Assembly (NCBI GenBank): GCA_009746045.1
Contig: RPFO01000076.1
Coordinates: forward strand, 1,552,114-1,616,113
Reading direction: 5' to 3'
Length of the DNA stretch: 64,000 nucleotides
From: Mesostigma viride
Lineage: Eukaryota > Streptophyta > Mesostigmatophyceae > Mesostigmatales > Mesostigmataceae
Shown: positions 31,029 to 40,136 of the stretch, piece after piece
Position numbering within the stretch: position 1 is the first letter of the stretch
How the letters are laid out: every line of letters begins with the position of its first letter
Notes under the pieces: model-generated
Database searches by the model: none
The model's input: the letters and a program-made list of their open reading frames with translations, nothing else
What the model was told of the DNA's origin: nothing
Made by a program: the position numbers and the translations under genes

Positions 31029-32573
31029 CTACAGCTCGCCCACGGGCGTGTACGAGAACAGCGCCGTGGCCTTGTCCCGCAAGTTAGCCACCCTATTCTG
31101 AATCGCAGCCGCCCCAGAACGACCCGCGGAAGCGCAAGCCCGCACCACCGTGCTCCTCGCGAAGAAGCTGAACTCCCTCGCCATCGTCGCATAGTCCCGC
31201 CGGCGGTCCTCGGGCACCAGAGGAAGCAAGTCCCTCAAGAGGTGCTCGTTCAGAGTCGCCAGAGCCAGCGCCTGCGTTCGCAACGCCGCGCGCTGGTCGA
31301 TGCGAGCCGCCATCTCCGGAGACGAGGGCGCGATCTTGGCCAGGCAGGCGTCCACCGCGTCCCTCTCGGCCCTGACCGCCTTGCAGGTCCCCTGCAGCAC
31401 GCACGGCTGCCTCCACCCCTCCTCGATCCGGGCGTTGCGGATGTTCCTCCAGATGGCCTCCTGCTCCTTGTCCTCCGCCTCGTTGAGCGGCACCTTGGTG
31501 GGCATCTGCCCCCAGCACTTGGCGGGCGTGACCACCATGAGGGGGTAGACGAGCTTGGCGTCCTGCTCCGGGTCGATGTTCTCCACGCGCGCGGGCTTCC
31601 TGTCCTCCCCGGGCAGCAGGAGGAGCCTGTCGACCTTGTGCTGCTCTCCCGCCGGCGTGGGGAAGACCCTGGCCGCCGGGTTCCTCGTGAGCAGCGCCCT
31701 GACCTGCGCGGAGTGCTGCCTGGGCGCGTGAACGGGCACGTCCCTGTTGATGAGCACGTGGTTGGGGAGGATCTGCCTGGGCTGCTGCGGCTGCTGCGGC
31801 TGCGTCTGCGGCTGTGCGAGGACGGGGCTTCTCGCGGCCATGGCGGTTGCGGCGACTTGCATCCTGGCGAGGTTCTGCATCCCCTGCGCGAAGAGGTTGA
31901 CGGGCGGCAGGAGCGGGGGCGCCGCGGGCCTGGGCACGACTTGGGGCAGCTTGGGCACGCCCACGACGGTGTGCGTGTTGCAGGGCACGCCCACGGCGAC
32001 GGAGATGGCCGTCTTGGCTCTCTTTGCCGCCGCGGCCGCCGCCACCGCGGGCACGATGCGGTAGACGATCTCCTTCCTCCCGTCCGGGTGCACGACCTCC
32101 ATGGTGACGGCTCCCTCGGGCAGCGATAGGATGGGCGTGGGCGTGGGCGCAGGGGCCTGCGAAAGGGCTGGCGAAAGGGCCGGGGCGGGCAAAGGCGCAG
32201 GCAAAGGCGCGGGCGCCATCTCCAGGGGTCGTTTCGGCCTCTGCGCGTTGAGGTTGGCGTTGGCGTTTGCCTGCGACTGCGTCTGCGACTGCGTCTGCGA
32301 CTGCGTCTGCGTCTGCGTCTGGGCCTGCGTGGGCGCAGGCGTGGGCGCGGGCGTCTGCTTGTTGTTGTTGTTGTTTGCGGCCCCCGTGCCCGCCTGGACC
32401 GCCTTGATGACCTCGGGCACGATTTTGAGCGTGGCGAGCGCGGTGGCGGCCTCCTTCTCGTCGTCAGAGAAGTTCAGAGAGTGCATTTCCGGGATTGCAA
32501 GGAGTGCCTGATCCTTTTCCTGAGCCTGAGTCTGAGCCTGAGCGGCCTCGCACAAAACGGAGAAGGCGTCCAT
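31029..32573 (-). CDS. Block gene 3: 514-residue Ala/Pro/Gln-rich protein
   Basis: ATG at 32573, stop at 31029. Residues 70-165 are low complexity with Asn, Gln-Thr/Ser-Gln and Ala-Pro repeats (CTGCGACTGCGTCTG codons on the plus strand near 32265-32345). The C-terminal 250 residues are non-repetitive and helical (about residues 300-514) with QPRQILPNHVLINRDV and KAVRAERDAVDACLAKIAPS. No enzyme motif is visible. It shares the promoter region 32574-33104 with the divergent block gene 4. An AATAAA signal is 75 bp past the stop. Gene 2 follows in the same direction. Confidence 0.6.
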   Translation of the reverse strand: MDAFSVLCEAAQAQTQAQEKDQALLAIPEMHSLNFSDDEKEAATALATLKIVPEVIKAVQAGTGAANNNNNKQTPAPTPAPTQAQTQTQTQSQTQSQTQSQANANANLNAQRPKRPLEMAPAPLPAPLPAPALSPALSQAPAPTPTPILSLPEGAVTMEVVHPDGRKEIVYRIVPAVAAAAAAKRAKTAISVAVGVPCNTHTVVGVPKLPQVVPRPAAPPLLPPVNLFAQGMQNLARMQVAATAMAARSPVLAQPQTQPQQPQQPRQILPNHVLINRDVPVHAPRQHSAQVRALLTRNPAARVFPTPAGEQHKVDRLLLLPGEDRKPARVENIDPEQDAKLVYPLMVVTPAKCWGQMPTKVPLNEAEDKEQEAIWRNIRNARIEEGWRQPCVLQGTCKAVRAERDAVDACLAKIAPSSPEMAARIDQRAALRTQALALATLNEHLLRDLLPLVPEDRRRDYATMAREFSFFARSTVVRACASAGRSGAAAIQNRVANLRDKATALFSYTPVGEL

Positions 32574-33104
32574 GTCTGGCGTGTAGGAGTGTTGGCTATG
32601 GCTGTTCGTTCGCTAGCTTGTGTGTGTGCGTGTAAGTCTGTGCGTGTTCCTTGCGCGTTGGAGTGCTTTTGTCCTTTCCCGTGGGTCTCGCGTGTGGTGT
32701 GGTGGCTGGACCAATGGGCGCTCGGCGCTCGGCGGTCGTAACGGTCTTTCTGCCCCGCGTCCCGGCCCGTCCAATGGGCGTGCACGGGATCTCGTAACCG
32801 CCGGCGCGTGCCGTGTTCGTTCCGTGTTCGTTCCGTCCTTCTCAGTCCACGAGTGGCGGCTGGCGGCCGGTGGTGACGCACGGGATCTCTGCGCGGATCC
32901 GCTGACAAGATCTCGTGGCGGGCCGCGGGGATCTTCTAGAAGTTTCCAGCCGGCGCGACGCCATCCGTTTTCGTCCAATGGGAACGCACGGGAATCGAGG
33001 CCGGTCCGCGTAGAAAGTGCGTGGTCCCCTCGGACTTGGCCATCTCACTCACGCATCACGCGCTATCGTCTATCTCGGCAATCTTCCTTGCTTTCTTTCT
33101 GGCT
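32574..33104. promoter_or_regulatory. Bidirectional promoter between block genes 3 and 4
   Basis: 531 bp separate two divergent starts. CCAATGGG occurs at about 32711, 32771 and 32974. GCACGGGATCTC/ACGCACGGGA recurs at about 32780, 32877 and 32981. TTCTAGAAGTTTC at 32934 matches the TTCnnGAA heat-shock element. The same CCAAT and TTCTAGAA combination occurs in the second divergent promoter at 35583-36095, which suggests shared control. Confidence 0.55.
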
Positions 33105-34010
33105 ATGGCTTCCTCCGCCCGTTCCCTGTCTTGCAACAAGTGCAACCGGGTGTTCCCCGAGTCCCATTTCGTGTCCGCCCGCTTGGCGAACGGGTTCACG
33201 CTGGCGTGCCTTTCTTGCCGCGAAACTCAGAACAAGCAGGCCCGCCTTCGCAAGGCCCGCGCGAAGGAGATGCAGCGGGACGAGGAGGAGGACTACGAGA
33301 ATGTGCCCTCCTTCAGCTACAGCTCCTCTGAGGGCGGCTCCTCCGAGATTTCCTCGCCTTCCTCTGTTCACGCCGCTGCCTCCGCTGAGGCCGTTTCCGA
33401 GTCGTCTTCTGACGCGGAGTCCGAGCCGGCTCGCCTCCCTTCTCCTCGCACTCCGTGCGCGCCTTGCATGCCGGCTCCTTTCCGCCGCTGCCTTCGCGTG
33501 AAGGGCAAGAACCCGCACCTGCGCCCTCACGACGGGATGGGCGCTCGCGTGAAGGACAGCTCTCGCCGCGAGTTGCGCGGCTGCCGTCGCCGCCTGTCTC
33601 CCTACTTTCGCGGTTCTCCTCCCAAGTCTTCGGAGGCGCACGTGCAGGACGACGAGGTGCTCGGTTGGGGCGCGTTCGAGGGTCCCGTGAAGGATCTTTT
33701 GAGCGAGTTCCGCATCCAGCGCAGCGACCGCGAGATCCGCGAGGCGATCGATCTGATGGCCGCCGAGGAGGAGAAGTCTCTCGCTCCCGCCCCCGCTCCT
33801 TGCGCTCTGGAGGAGGAGGAGGAGGAGGACGTGTTTTCGGCGATGGGCCCCTTCCGCGTGGAGGACATGGACCTGGACCTGGACTTGGAGCGTCTGGGCG
33901 AGGACCTTTTCTGCGACTTCCGTTTGGGCGCTCTTTCCTTGGAGGACATTGCTGGGCTCGAGAAGGTGGAGAAGGAGCGTTGGTTCCTCCCCTTCGAGCT
34001 GAAGAATTGA
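33105..34010 (+). CDS. Block gene 4: zinc-finger acidic protein
   Basis: 301 codons. I choose ATG 33105 (MASSARSLSCNKC) over 33021 because the Cys pair follows at once and the upstream part is hydrophobic and unconserved in style. C-x2-C at residues 10-13 (CNKC) and CLSC at about 38-41 form one zinc finger. Then follow a Ser/Glu-rich stretch, an Arg-rich centre (RRELRGCRRRLS) and a C-terminal acidic region with Asp-Leu repeats (MDLDLDLERLGED). The layout resembles a DNA-binding regulator with an acidic activation tail; this is inference. AATAAA lies at 34068, about 58 bp after the stop. Confidence 0.6.
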   Translation: MASSARSLSCNKCNRVFPESHFVSARLANGFTLACLSCRETQNKQARLRKARAKEMQRDEEEDYENVPSFSYSSSEGGSSEISSPSSVHAAASAEAVSESSSDAESEPARLPSPRTPCAPCMPAPFRRCLRVKGKNPHLRPHDGMGARVKDSSRRELRGCRRRLSPYFRGSPPKSSEAHVQDDEVLGWGAFEGPVKDLLSEFRIQRSDREIREAIDLMAAEEEKSLAPAPAPCALEEEEEEDVFSAMGPFRVEDMDLDLDLERLGEDLFCDFRLGALSLEDIAGLEKVEKERWFLPFELKN

Positions 34011-34203
34011 AGTCCTCGGGCTGTTGTTTGGCCCTTTCCACGGGGCTTGCTTGCCCCCATGCATGATAATAAAGTTCCTTTCCTCCCCTTTGATTGGCCC
34101 CCACTCATGTGCACTAGGTAGTTCCGCGGCCTCGCGTATCTGTGCTAGGAACTCGCTACACCCGCCTAATCCGAGCGATCCGATTGGCCGCTAGTAGACG
34201 TAC

Positions 34204-34830
34204 TTGGAGTATCGACCAGTAGGGATAGCACCACCACGCTCCTCCATTTTGGACCCGTTTCCCACGGGATGGTGATGGTAAAGGTGACTCTGCTGTTTTT
34301 TTCGCTTTTGGAAAACGAAAAATTTAGTTTTGCTGGACAAGGTAAATCGGGCATATCGCGGTCCGTGGTCCGGCACATGTCAATATTTTATGGTCAGCGA
34401 TGGAGTATATTAATATGACCGTTCCATTCAAAATTTTATGGTCAGCGATGGAGTATATTAATAATGCTGGCACATGTCAAAATTTTATGGTCAGCGATGG
34501 AGTATATTAATAATGCTGGCACATGTCAAAATTTTATGGTCAGCGATGGAGTATATTAATTAATAATGCTGGCACATGTCAAAATTTTATGGTCAGCGAT
34601 GGAGTATATTAATATGACCGTTACATTCAAACTTGTATGGTCATCGACGGAGTAGAGAGGAATCGCATCCCTACGAGATTCATCACGTCCAGCAAAACTA
34701 AATTTTTCGTTTTCCAAAAGCGAAAAAATCAGCAGAGTCACCTTTACCATCACCATCCCGTGGGAAACAGGCCCAAAAGGGAGGGGCGTGGTGGTGCTAT
34801 CCCTACTGGTCGATACTCCAAGTATTCTAA
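34204..34830. repeat. Foldback structure with AT-rich tandem repeats between convergent genes
   Basis: Arms at about 34204-34341 and 34689-34827 are inverted copies of each other (roughly 90% by eye). Between them (34375-34640) a ~58-bp unit containing CAAAATTTTATGGTCAGCGA and GGAGTATATTAATA is repeated four to five times. The block is GC-rich but this piece is AT-rich. It lies between the 3' ends of block genes 4 and 5. It may be a replication origin with iterons, a foldback transposon, or a two-way terminator. Confidence 0.7.
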
Positions 34831-34880
34831 GTGTCGTCCAATCAGAAAGCCTCCTTTGAGAGCCTGCGAGTCTCGACCGA

Positions 34881-35582
34881 TCATTTGCCGGCCATGTCGC
34901 CCCCTGTCTGGGCCCGTTTCCACGTCGGCCGGATGTTCGTGTAGTGGAGTCTCTGCAGCCCCTCTTCCTTGGAGGGCGACCCGCGCGCCACGGGGATCAC
35001 GTGGTCGAAATGCCAGGCCTTGCCGTAGTTCACCCACGTCATCCCCGGCTTCATCATCGCGTCCATGTGGCGGATGAATCCGGGGATGTCGGTCCCGAGG
35101 GCCTTCAAGAGCACGTCCCGGGAATAGACGCCCAGCACCCTCATGTAAGGTCGGAACAGGTTTCGGTATATCTTCTCTCGCGGCCTGCAAATCATGCAGC
35201 TCTTCTTGGTGGTGCCGGGGTGATTCTCGCACTGCCCGATGCCGCAACGCTGACAGGCCGTCTTGAAACCGTGGGGACACCTCTGCATTTCCTCCGAGAG
35301 CGATCTCGCGTGGATGCCGCACTTTTTGCACCTGCGCTTCCTCCCGTGTCGGCACACCCCTCCGCGCGCCACCGGTTCGGGAGGGCGCGTCTTGTTCTTC
35401 GAGATGCCGCACTTTTTGCACGCGTACTTCCTGCCGTGGGGGCACACCGCTGGCCGGGAAGGCTGCAGGCCGGGAAGGCGCGCCTTCTTCGTCGGGATCC
35501 CGCACTTTTTGCACGCGTACTTCCTGCCGTGGTGGCACACCGGAGCTTTTGGTCGCGAGCCCGTCACCCGCTCGCCCCTCAT
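34881..35582 (-). CDS. Block gene 5: HNH endonuclease with zinc-knuckle repeats
   Basis: 233 codons from ATG 35582 (MRGERVTG). Longer starts exist up to 35840 but run through a (CT)n tract. The N-terminal half has four knuckles: CHHGRKYACKKCG, CPHGRKYACKKCG, CRHGRKRRCKKCG and CPHGFKTACQRCG, then a C-x2-C. The C-terminal half has WHFDHVIPV (HNH first part, D-H) and LHYTNIRPTWK (the N and final basic part). The closest known type is the NCLDV HNH endonuclease with C-x-H-G repeats. HNH enzymes nick or cut DNA, often as homing-type mobile genes. Shares a divergent promoter with block gene 6. Confidence 0.75.
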   Translation of the reverse strand: MRGERVTGSRPKAPVCHHGRKYACKKCGIPTKKARLPGLQPSRPAVCPHGRKYACKKCGISKNKTRPPEPVARGGVCRHGRKRRCKKCGIHARSLSEEMQRCPHGFKTACQRCGIGQCENHPGTTKKSCMICRPREKIYRNLFRPYMRVLGVYSRDVLLKALGTDIPGFIRHMDAMMKPGMTWVNYGKAWHFDHVIPVARGSPSKEEGLQRLHYTNIRPTWKRAQTGGDMAGK

Positions 35583-36095
35583 GGCGTCTCTCTCTCTCTC
35601 TCTCTCTCTCTGCCCCTCCCCTTTCACGCCCGGAGAATTAAAGGGATTCGAAAGCCTTCGAAAGCCTTCCAGAAACGCCTCGGCCGGTAGTATCCGCCAG
35701 TAGAAACGCGAGGAATGCGACCCCGTGAGTCGCCACGCGGAACTGGGCCGGAGGTTCCAGAAGCGCGCGCCGACAGCGGGTCGTTCGGACCGGTGCCGTG
35801 AGTCACCGTGCACGCGCCGCGCCGGCCCGTGAGTCAGCACGCGGAACTGGCCGGAGGTTCTAGAAGCGCCGCGCCGGACGCGGCCTTTCCGGTCCCGTGA
35901 GTCAGCACGCGGAACTGGCCGGAGGTTCTAGAAGCGCCGCGCCGGACAAGGCCCACCCGTGGATGGACCAATCCCGTGCGTCCGCCGCCACCCGTGGAAA
36001 ATCACAAAGACTGCGGCCAGCCACGGGGAAGCCATCTCACGCAAGACCAACCAGCGAGCCAGAAAACAAACGCCTTCTCTTTTCACGACATAGCC
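35583..36095. promoter_or_regulatory. Bidirectional promoter between block genes 5 and 6, tandem repeats
   Basis: CCGTGAGTC units start at 35723, 35796, 35827 and 35895. The last two are almost identical ~68-bp repeats containing GCACGCGGAACTGG and GGTTCTAGAAGCGCC. TTCTAGAA or TTCCAGAA (heat-shock-element-like) occurs at about 35757, 35856 and 35924, and CCAAT at 35968. A (CT)n tract at 35586-35611 lies in the leader of the HNH gene. Confidence 0.6.
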
Positions 36096-37220
36096 ATGGC
36101 CATCACCACGCGCTCCATGGCCTCCATGCGCAGGCGCTCCTCGCGCAAGCCGGTGCCAAAGCTGCAGGACGGATTCGTGCAGTTCGTGGTGGGCGCCCAC
36201 CTGGCCAGGAAGCAAGCGCCCCTCCGCAAGCGCAAAACCGTCAAGGGATGCCGCCTCCGCTGCTGCGACCCCAACGCCGTCCTATGCCCCCCCTCGCCTC
36301 TCGCTGTCGACGACGAGCCCGAGGTGCGCGAGTACGCCCTCACCGACCTGGTCCCCGACCCTGACGAGTCCGTGGCCCCCTTCGACTACGAGCAGGCCGT
36401 CAGAGACCACTACCCCTGCGACAAGTGCCACAAGAAGGGCCCGGACAGCATCTTGATGCGACACAACCCCCGGAACGAGATGGGCTCCATGGACGACATC
36501 CTCTGCGAGGAGTGCCTGGTCTCCTGCATCGGCATCATCATGGACGAGGGCAGGGACTCCGAGTACCGCAAGAAGTACATGTCCCAGTGGATCAGGGTGC
36601 CCGTGCCCAAGCCGGAAACCAGCCGCCCGCTCGTCCCGCTGGAACAAGGGGGGCAGTACAGGTGCCGCGAGTGCAAGACCATGCCATACAAGGTCGCCTT
36701 CCGCGTCCTGCACAAGGAGGGGGACACCGAGCCGGGGATCTACTGCGAGCCCTGCGTCAACAGGCAGGTCGTGGCCATCATGCGCAAAGGAAACCACCAG
36801 GACTTCGGGCCCATGGTCGCCAGCTGCGAGGACGTCCTGCGCCGCTTCAAGCTAGACGAGGACTTGGCGCGCATCTGCACCTCCCTCGCCCCCTCCTACA
36901 ACTTCCCCTACTACGACCAGTGGCCGCCCGCGAGGTGCGAGAGCTGCAAGCGCGAGTTCGAGCACCACGCCATGTCCGCCTACATGATGTACATCCCGCA
37001 GGAGGGCACCATGGGCGTGGCCTGCCACTTCTGCGCCAGGAACGTGCACAGGAAGGCCCTCGTCAAGTTCGACGGGTACAGCTTCGACAACTGCTTCAAG
37101 GCGTGGTACCAGGACGGAGAAAACACCAAGCTATCCGGGCACGTAGCGCCCCTCACGGACATCACCACCCTCCTGGGCGTGCACGCCATCGGCGCCCCCG
37201 TGCCGGTCGACTACGATTAA
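36096..37220 (+). CDS. Block gene 6: multi-CxxC zinc protein
   Basis: 374 codons. ATG 36096 (MAITTRSMASMRRRS) is preferred because the frame upstream lies in the repeat-rich promoter. Basic N-terminus, then several Cys pairs: CDKC and CEEC (about residues 107-140), CREC and CEPC (about 190-225), CESC and CHFC (about 285-320). The three alternating pairs look like zinc ribbons of similar spacing, so the protein probably arose from repeated units. No catalytic motif. Very GC-rich codon use, as in its neighbours and unlike Gypsy. Confidence 0.6.
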   Translation: MAITTRSMASMRRRSSRKPVPKLQDGFVQFVVGAHLARKQAPLRKRKTVKGCRLRCCDPNAVLCPPSPLAVDDEPEVREYALTDLVPDPDESVAPFDYEQAVRDHYPCDKCHKKGPDSILMRHNPRNEMGSMDDILCEECLVSCIGIIMDEGRDSEYRKKYMSQWIRVPVPKPETSRPLVPLEQGGQYRCRECKTMPYKVAFRVLHKEGDTEPGIYCEPCVNRQVVAIMRKGNHQDFGPMVASCEDVLRRFKLDEDLARICTSLAPSYNFPYYDQWPPARCESCKREFEHHAMSAYMMYIPQEGTMGVACHFCARNVHRKALVKFDGYSFDNCFKAWYQDGENTKLSGHVAPLTDITTLLGVHAIGAPVPVDYD

Positions 37221-37299
37221 ACAGCCTCATGGGATCAGTAGCCACAAGTGCACACCTAGCCCAGCCCTCATCAATAGACAAGTCTCTGCCTGTAAATTA

Positions 37300-38640
37300 T
37301 TAACTTGTAATGAAAAAACGATTCGTGCATGCCCACATCTCATGCAGTGCCACGGGACTTAGAAAAATCCCGTGGCACACGAAAGATAGGGGGGAACATG
37401 GGGTCACCCTCGCGGAGCGTAGCTTGCCCACAGGGTACACTGAGTGCACAAGCGAATGGAACCACACAATCCACTCCCGTGGCCCCAGGCAGTCACAGTC
37501 ATCCGCATGCACGAAAACAAACACGAGTTCCCCCTTCCAGACACCAACAAACAAGGAGGGGTCCAGGTCGCTGTACATCATGCGTGCGCGGTTAAGTAGA
37601 AGGCGCTCTAAACTCTTGCGCCACGCCCGCGGCCCGGCCACGGTCCCATCCACAGCCTTCACCAACCTCATGAACTGCTTGCCCACAATAGGTTCCCACA
37701 TCTTGGGTGTCCTAACATACAGCGGTGTGGTGCCCTCCCACAATTTAGCCGTCTCATCTGAATCCCCGTTAAGGAAGGCCTTAGAAAAATCCAGCACCGC
37801 GGAGCCATGCGGCAAGCCTTTGTTGAGGCGCCCGAGATGAAGGCACACTAACAATCGCCAAGTGTCTTTATTTAAGCCCGGGGCAGTCAGGGCTGAGGAG
37901 GGCAGGTCAGAAGATCCAGAAAATTCTAGCACCACAGGTCTAGCAAACTCTACTTTCCTGTCAGTGCCGGGAACCGGCTTCATCTGGAAGGTCCATTTGA
38001 AACGAAGCAACCGGCCATCCCTTGGGACTAGGTCCACTGGCTCCACACAACCCAGTCCTAACCATCGTTCCCCTGCAGCCAGCATAGCCCCTTGGGTATT
38101 GTCTAGCCCTTCCTCGGTTGAGACGTGCCTGGCAACATCATGGAAGGACATGGGGCTTTCAGTGGCAACATCGTGGAAGCTAATCCCCAAACTGTCAGGG
38201 GTGAGGGCTTTAGGGGTGAGAAGATCGCGGGCAGGAGGCAATTCAGAATCCTTGTACTCTACCCCTTTCATGGCAGCCACCATAGGCAATGAGAGACCCC
38301 GAGCAGCGACATCGAGGGAAAAATTATTCAATCGCATGCAGCCAAACCCCGCTCGGGACAGCTGTGTGCTGCTCACTGTAACCCCGGGTAGCGTCAAGAA
38401 CGGCTGTCCTAATAAGGCGGGCCCATCATACCCCTCTACCACACACATGGGCGTGTCTGCGCCGAGTATGGTTAAGGGAAATTCCCCCAGGACCTTGTAG
38501 GACCCTGACCTAGCAAAATCAGTGACCTGAGTCCAATGAGAGGGCAGCAAAGGAAAGTCTACACAATTGGCCCCGATAATAGAGACCTGGGCCTGGGTAT
38601 CAATGAGGAGCCCACAATTCAGCGCCCTAGCGGTTAACAA
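37300..38640 (-). pseudogene. Copia-1 retropepsin-like domain and reverse transcriptase
   Basis: Begins with LLIDTQAQVSII (38583-38612) followed by an ILG...GPALLGQPFL stretch (to about 38395), the fold pattern of a retroviral aspartic protease with DTQ in place of DTG. RT follows: LRFKWTFQMKPVPG, GSAVLDFSKAFLNGD (motif A Asp) and VFVFVHADDCDCLGP (catalytic DD). The frame ends near 37300, at the GC-rich block, in a segment (SFVCHGIFLSP) homologous to one also present at the other border. PR after IN is not the standard Copia order. A frameshift of a few bases separates it from the IN frame. Confidence 0.75.
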
Positions 38641-40136
38641 GGAAGAGATGACTGCAGTGCTCGGGCCCAGCTGAGGGGGACGCCTGCAGTCTGTGGTGGG
38701 CGGCGAAGGGAGCCTAACCCCATGTTATTGTCCCGGCGCAGCCCTAGAACAATCTTGCTGAGCAACCCACCACCCCGGCGAGGCTGACTAACGGCAGCCG
38801 GACCCTGGCTAACGGCAGGGGTAATGCCCTCCCTACTACCCTCGCGCAGGTCAGCAGGGGGCTCGCGAGCTAAGCTCTGCACATCTGCAGCAAGTGCCAC
38901 CAGATCACCGTCCTCCTCAACATGCTCATCGTCCTCTACCTCCCGAGCTTCGGCAGACATTTGCATAGGGTCAGAGGCAGGCATGGGTAAAAGAGGGGCA
39001 ATCACGTCACCTGGTGGAGGCCGCAAGAAGTTGTCCGCGTCCTCGTAGTAGTGCAGAAGGCGCTCCCACGCACTTGTGTTCGGTTGATAGTGCTTGAGCT
39101 TGCTCCACGGGATGTGGTGTTGCTTGTCCTGCAAGGAAACAACGGCCTTGCGCACACTCCCATCCACGGACACTACCGTGGCTGGACCATTCCACTGTCC
39201 CCTCTTTCCAAAGGGGCCCTCTTTATGCACCCAAACCAGGTCTCCTACACTATAGGCGGTAACCGGCCTACGTGTATCCCTTCGTACCAGGTTGGCAAAT
39301 CTACCCTGCAAATGGCGTGCCCACTCCTCTTCTATCTCTGGTGGGTAGTGGCCGTGCTGCAATCCCTCAGCTGTTATCACCACATTGCGAGAAGGAATGG
39401 ACAACAACACACGCCGATTAAGGCATGCACAAATCCGCAACGCCCACATGAGGCGGGCTGCGTATGCTGAAAGGGATGCATCACCTTGTCTCCGTGCAGC
39501 TTGCTTGAATTCTTGCACGGCACGCTCCACTATACCCTGACCAGTGTGGTCCTCACGCCCAACTGTCTTGAGGCATTCAAATCCAGGCTGGCCCTCTAGA
39601 CACGCGAACTGCCTGTCCATCTGTATTGACTCGAGTGGTGAGAAAAAGGACGAAGAGACATCAATGGCTTCTGCCAGGTCGGCGGCTTCCATATGACGCA
39701 AAGGAACTACAGCTACGTTGTGAGCATATCTATCTATTGCAATAAAGTATGGCATGTGTGCCCAGAACAGCACATCACCTACGATTTCCCCCTTTCTCGC
39801 AGGTGGATGCTTTACATGGTGGCGAGGAGGCTTGGGGCCCGACGATTGACATTGTGGACAATTTTCGTAACACTCACGACATGCTTCCAGCATTGGCGCC
39901 CCACCAAAAGCCCTAGCAAACTTGTAAGCGTTTGTTCCATGGCCAAAGAAGATGTGAAACCGAGACGCACAGGCATACTTGAAAATTGGATCTGTATTGA
40001 TCAAGTTTGATATTGCCTTAACATCCGCAGCATCGGCCATAAAACTGCCTACATCGTCTACTGCCAGGAGCCTCCTATGCTCCATAGCGCTGTCCTGCCC
40101 TGGGGCCTTCAGTTTTCCTGAGCATTGCGCACCCAC
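38634..40136 (-). pseudogene. Copia-1 integrase
   Basis: HHCC zinc region RFHIFFGHGTNAYKF and CRECYENCPQC. Catalytic core: first Asp in GDVLFW, second in IQMDRQFACLEG, Glu in GIVERAVQEFKQ. The C-terminal part has SVGDLVWVHKEGPFGKRGQW and a SH3-like strand set. Upstream, between the Gag knuckle and HHCC, there are only about 65 residues and no D-S/T-G protease. Overlaps the gag frame by 28 bases in another register, so a frameshift is needed. The frame stops at 38634 without a visible domain end. Confidence 0.75.

Larger units (their letters stand above)
29444..37299. mobile_element. GC-rich giant-virus-like gene block inside Copia-1
   Basis: About 7.9 kb with no retroelement features. It carries six non-retroviral genes in both orientations, two compact bidirectional promoters and AT-rich intergenic structures. 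An HNH endonuclease with repeated C-x-H-G-x-x-x-x-x-C-K-K-C-G knuckles is of a kind common in large algal and amoebal DNA viruses. The other proteins are unknown but rich in Cys pairs. A captured fragment of a giant endogenous virus is the best guess. A host gene cluster or a DNA transposon is possible. The borders are approximate. Confidence 0.5.

Noticed and set aside
30969-32129. A 386-codon plus-strand frame opposite block gene 3
   Set aside because: It is the mirror of the GC-rich minus-strand gene, Arg/Pro/Leu-rich with no domain; the promoter and poly(A) signals fit the minus-strand gene.
31029-32573. Major capsid protein of a virus in block gene 3
   Set aside because: The C-terminal part looks helical, with no double jelly-roll strand pattern; the N-terminus is low complexity.
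33063-34064. Long minus-strand frames opposite block gene 4
   Set aside because: They are shadows of a GC-rich gene that has a Cys-pair finger and its own AATAAA signal on the plus strand.
29433-37297. AACTT as a target duplication of the GC-rich block
   Set aside because: The five bases occur near both borders, but joining the flanks there does not restore the Copia frame and leaves duplicated RT homology.
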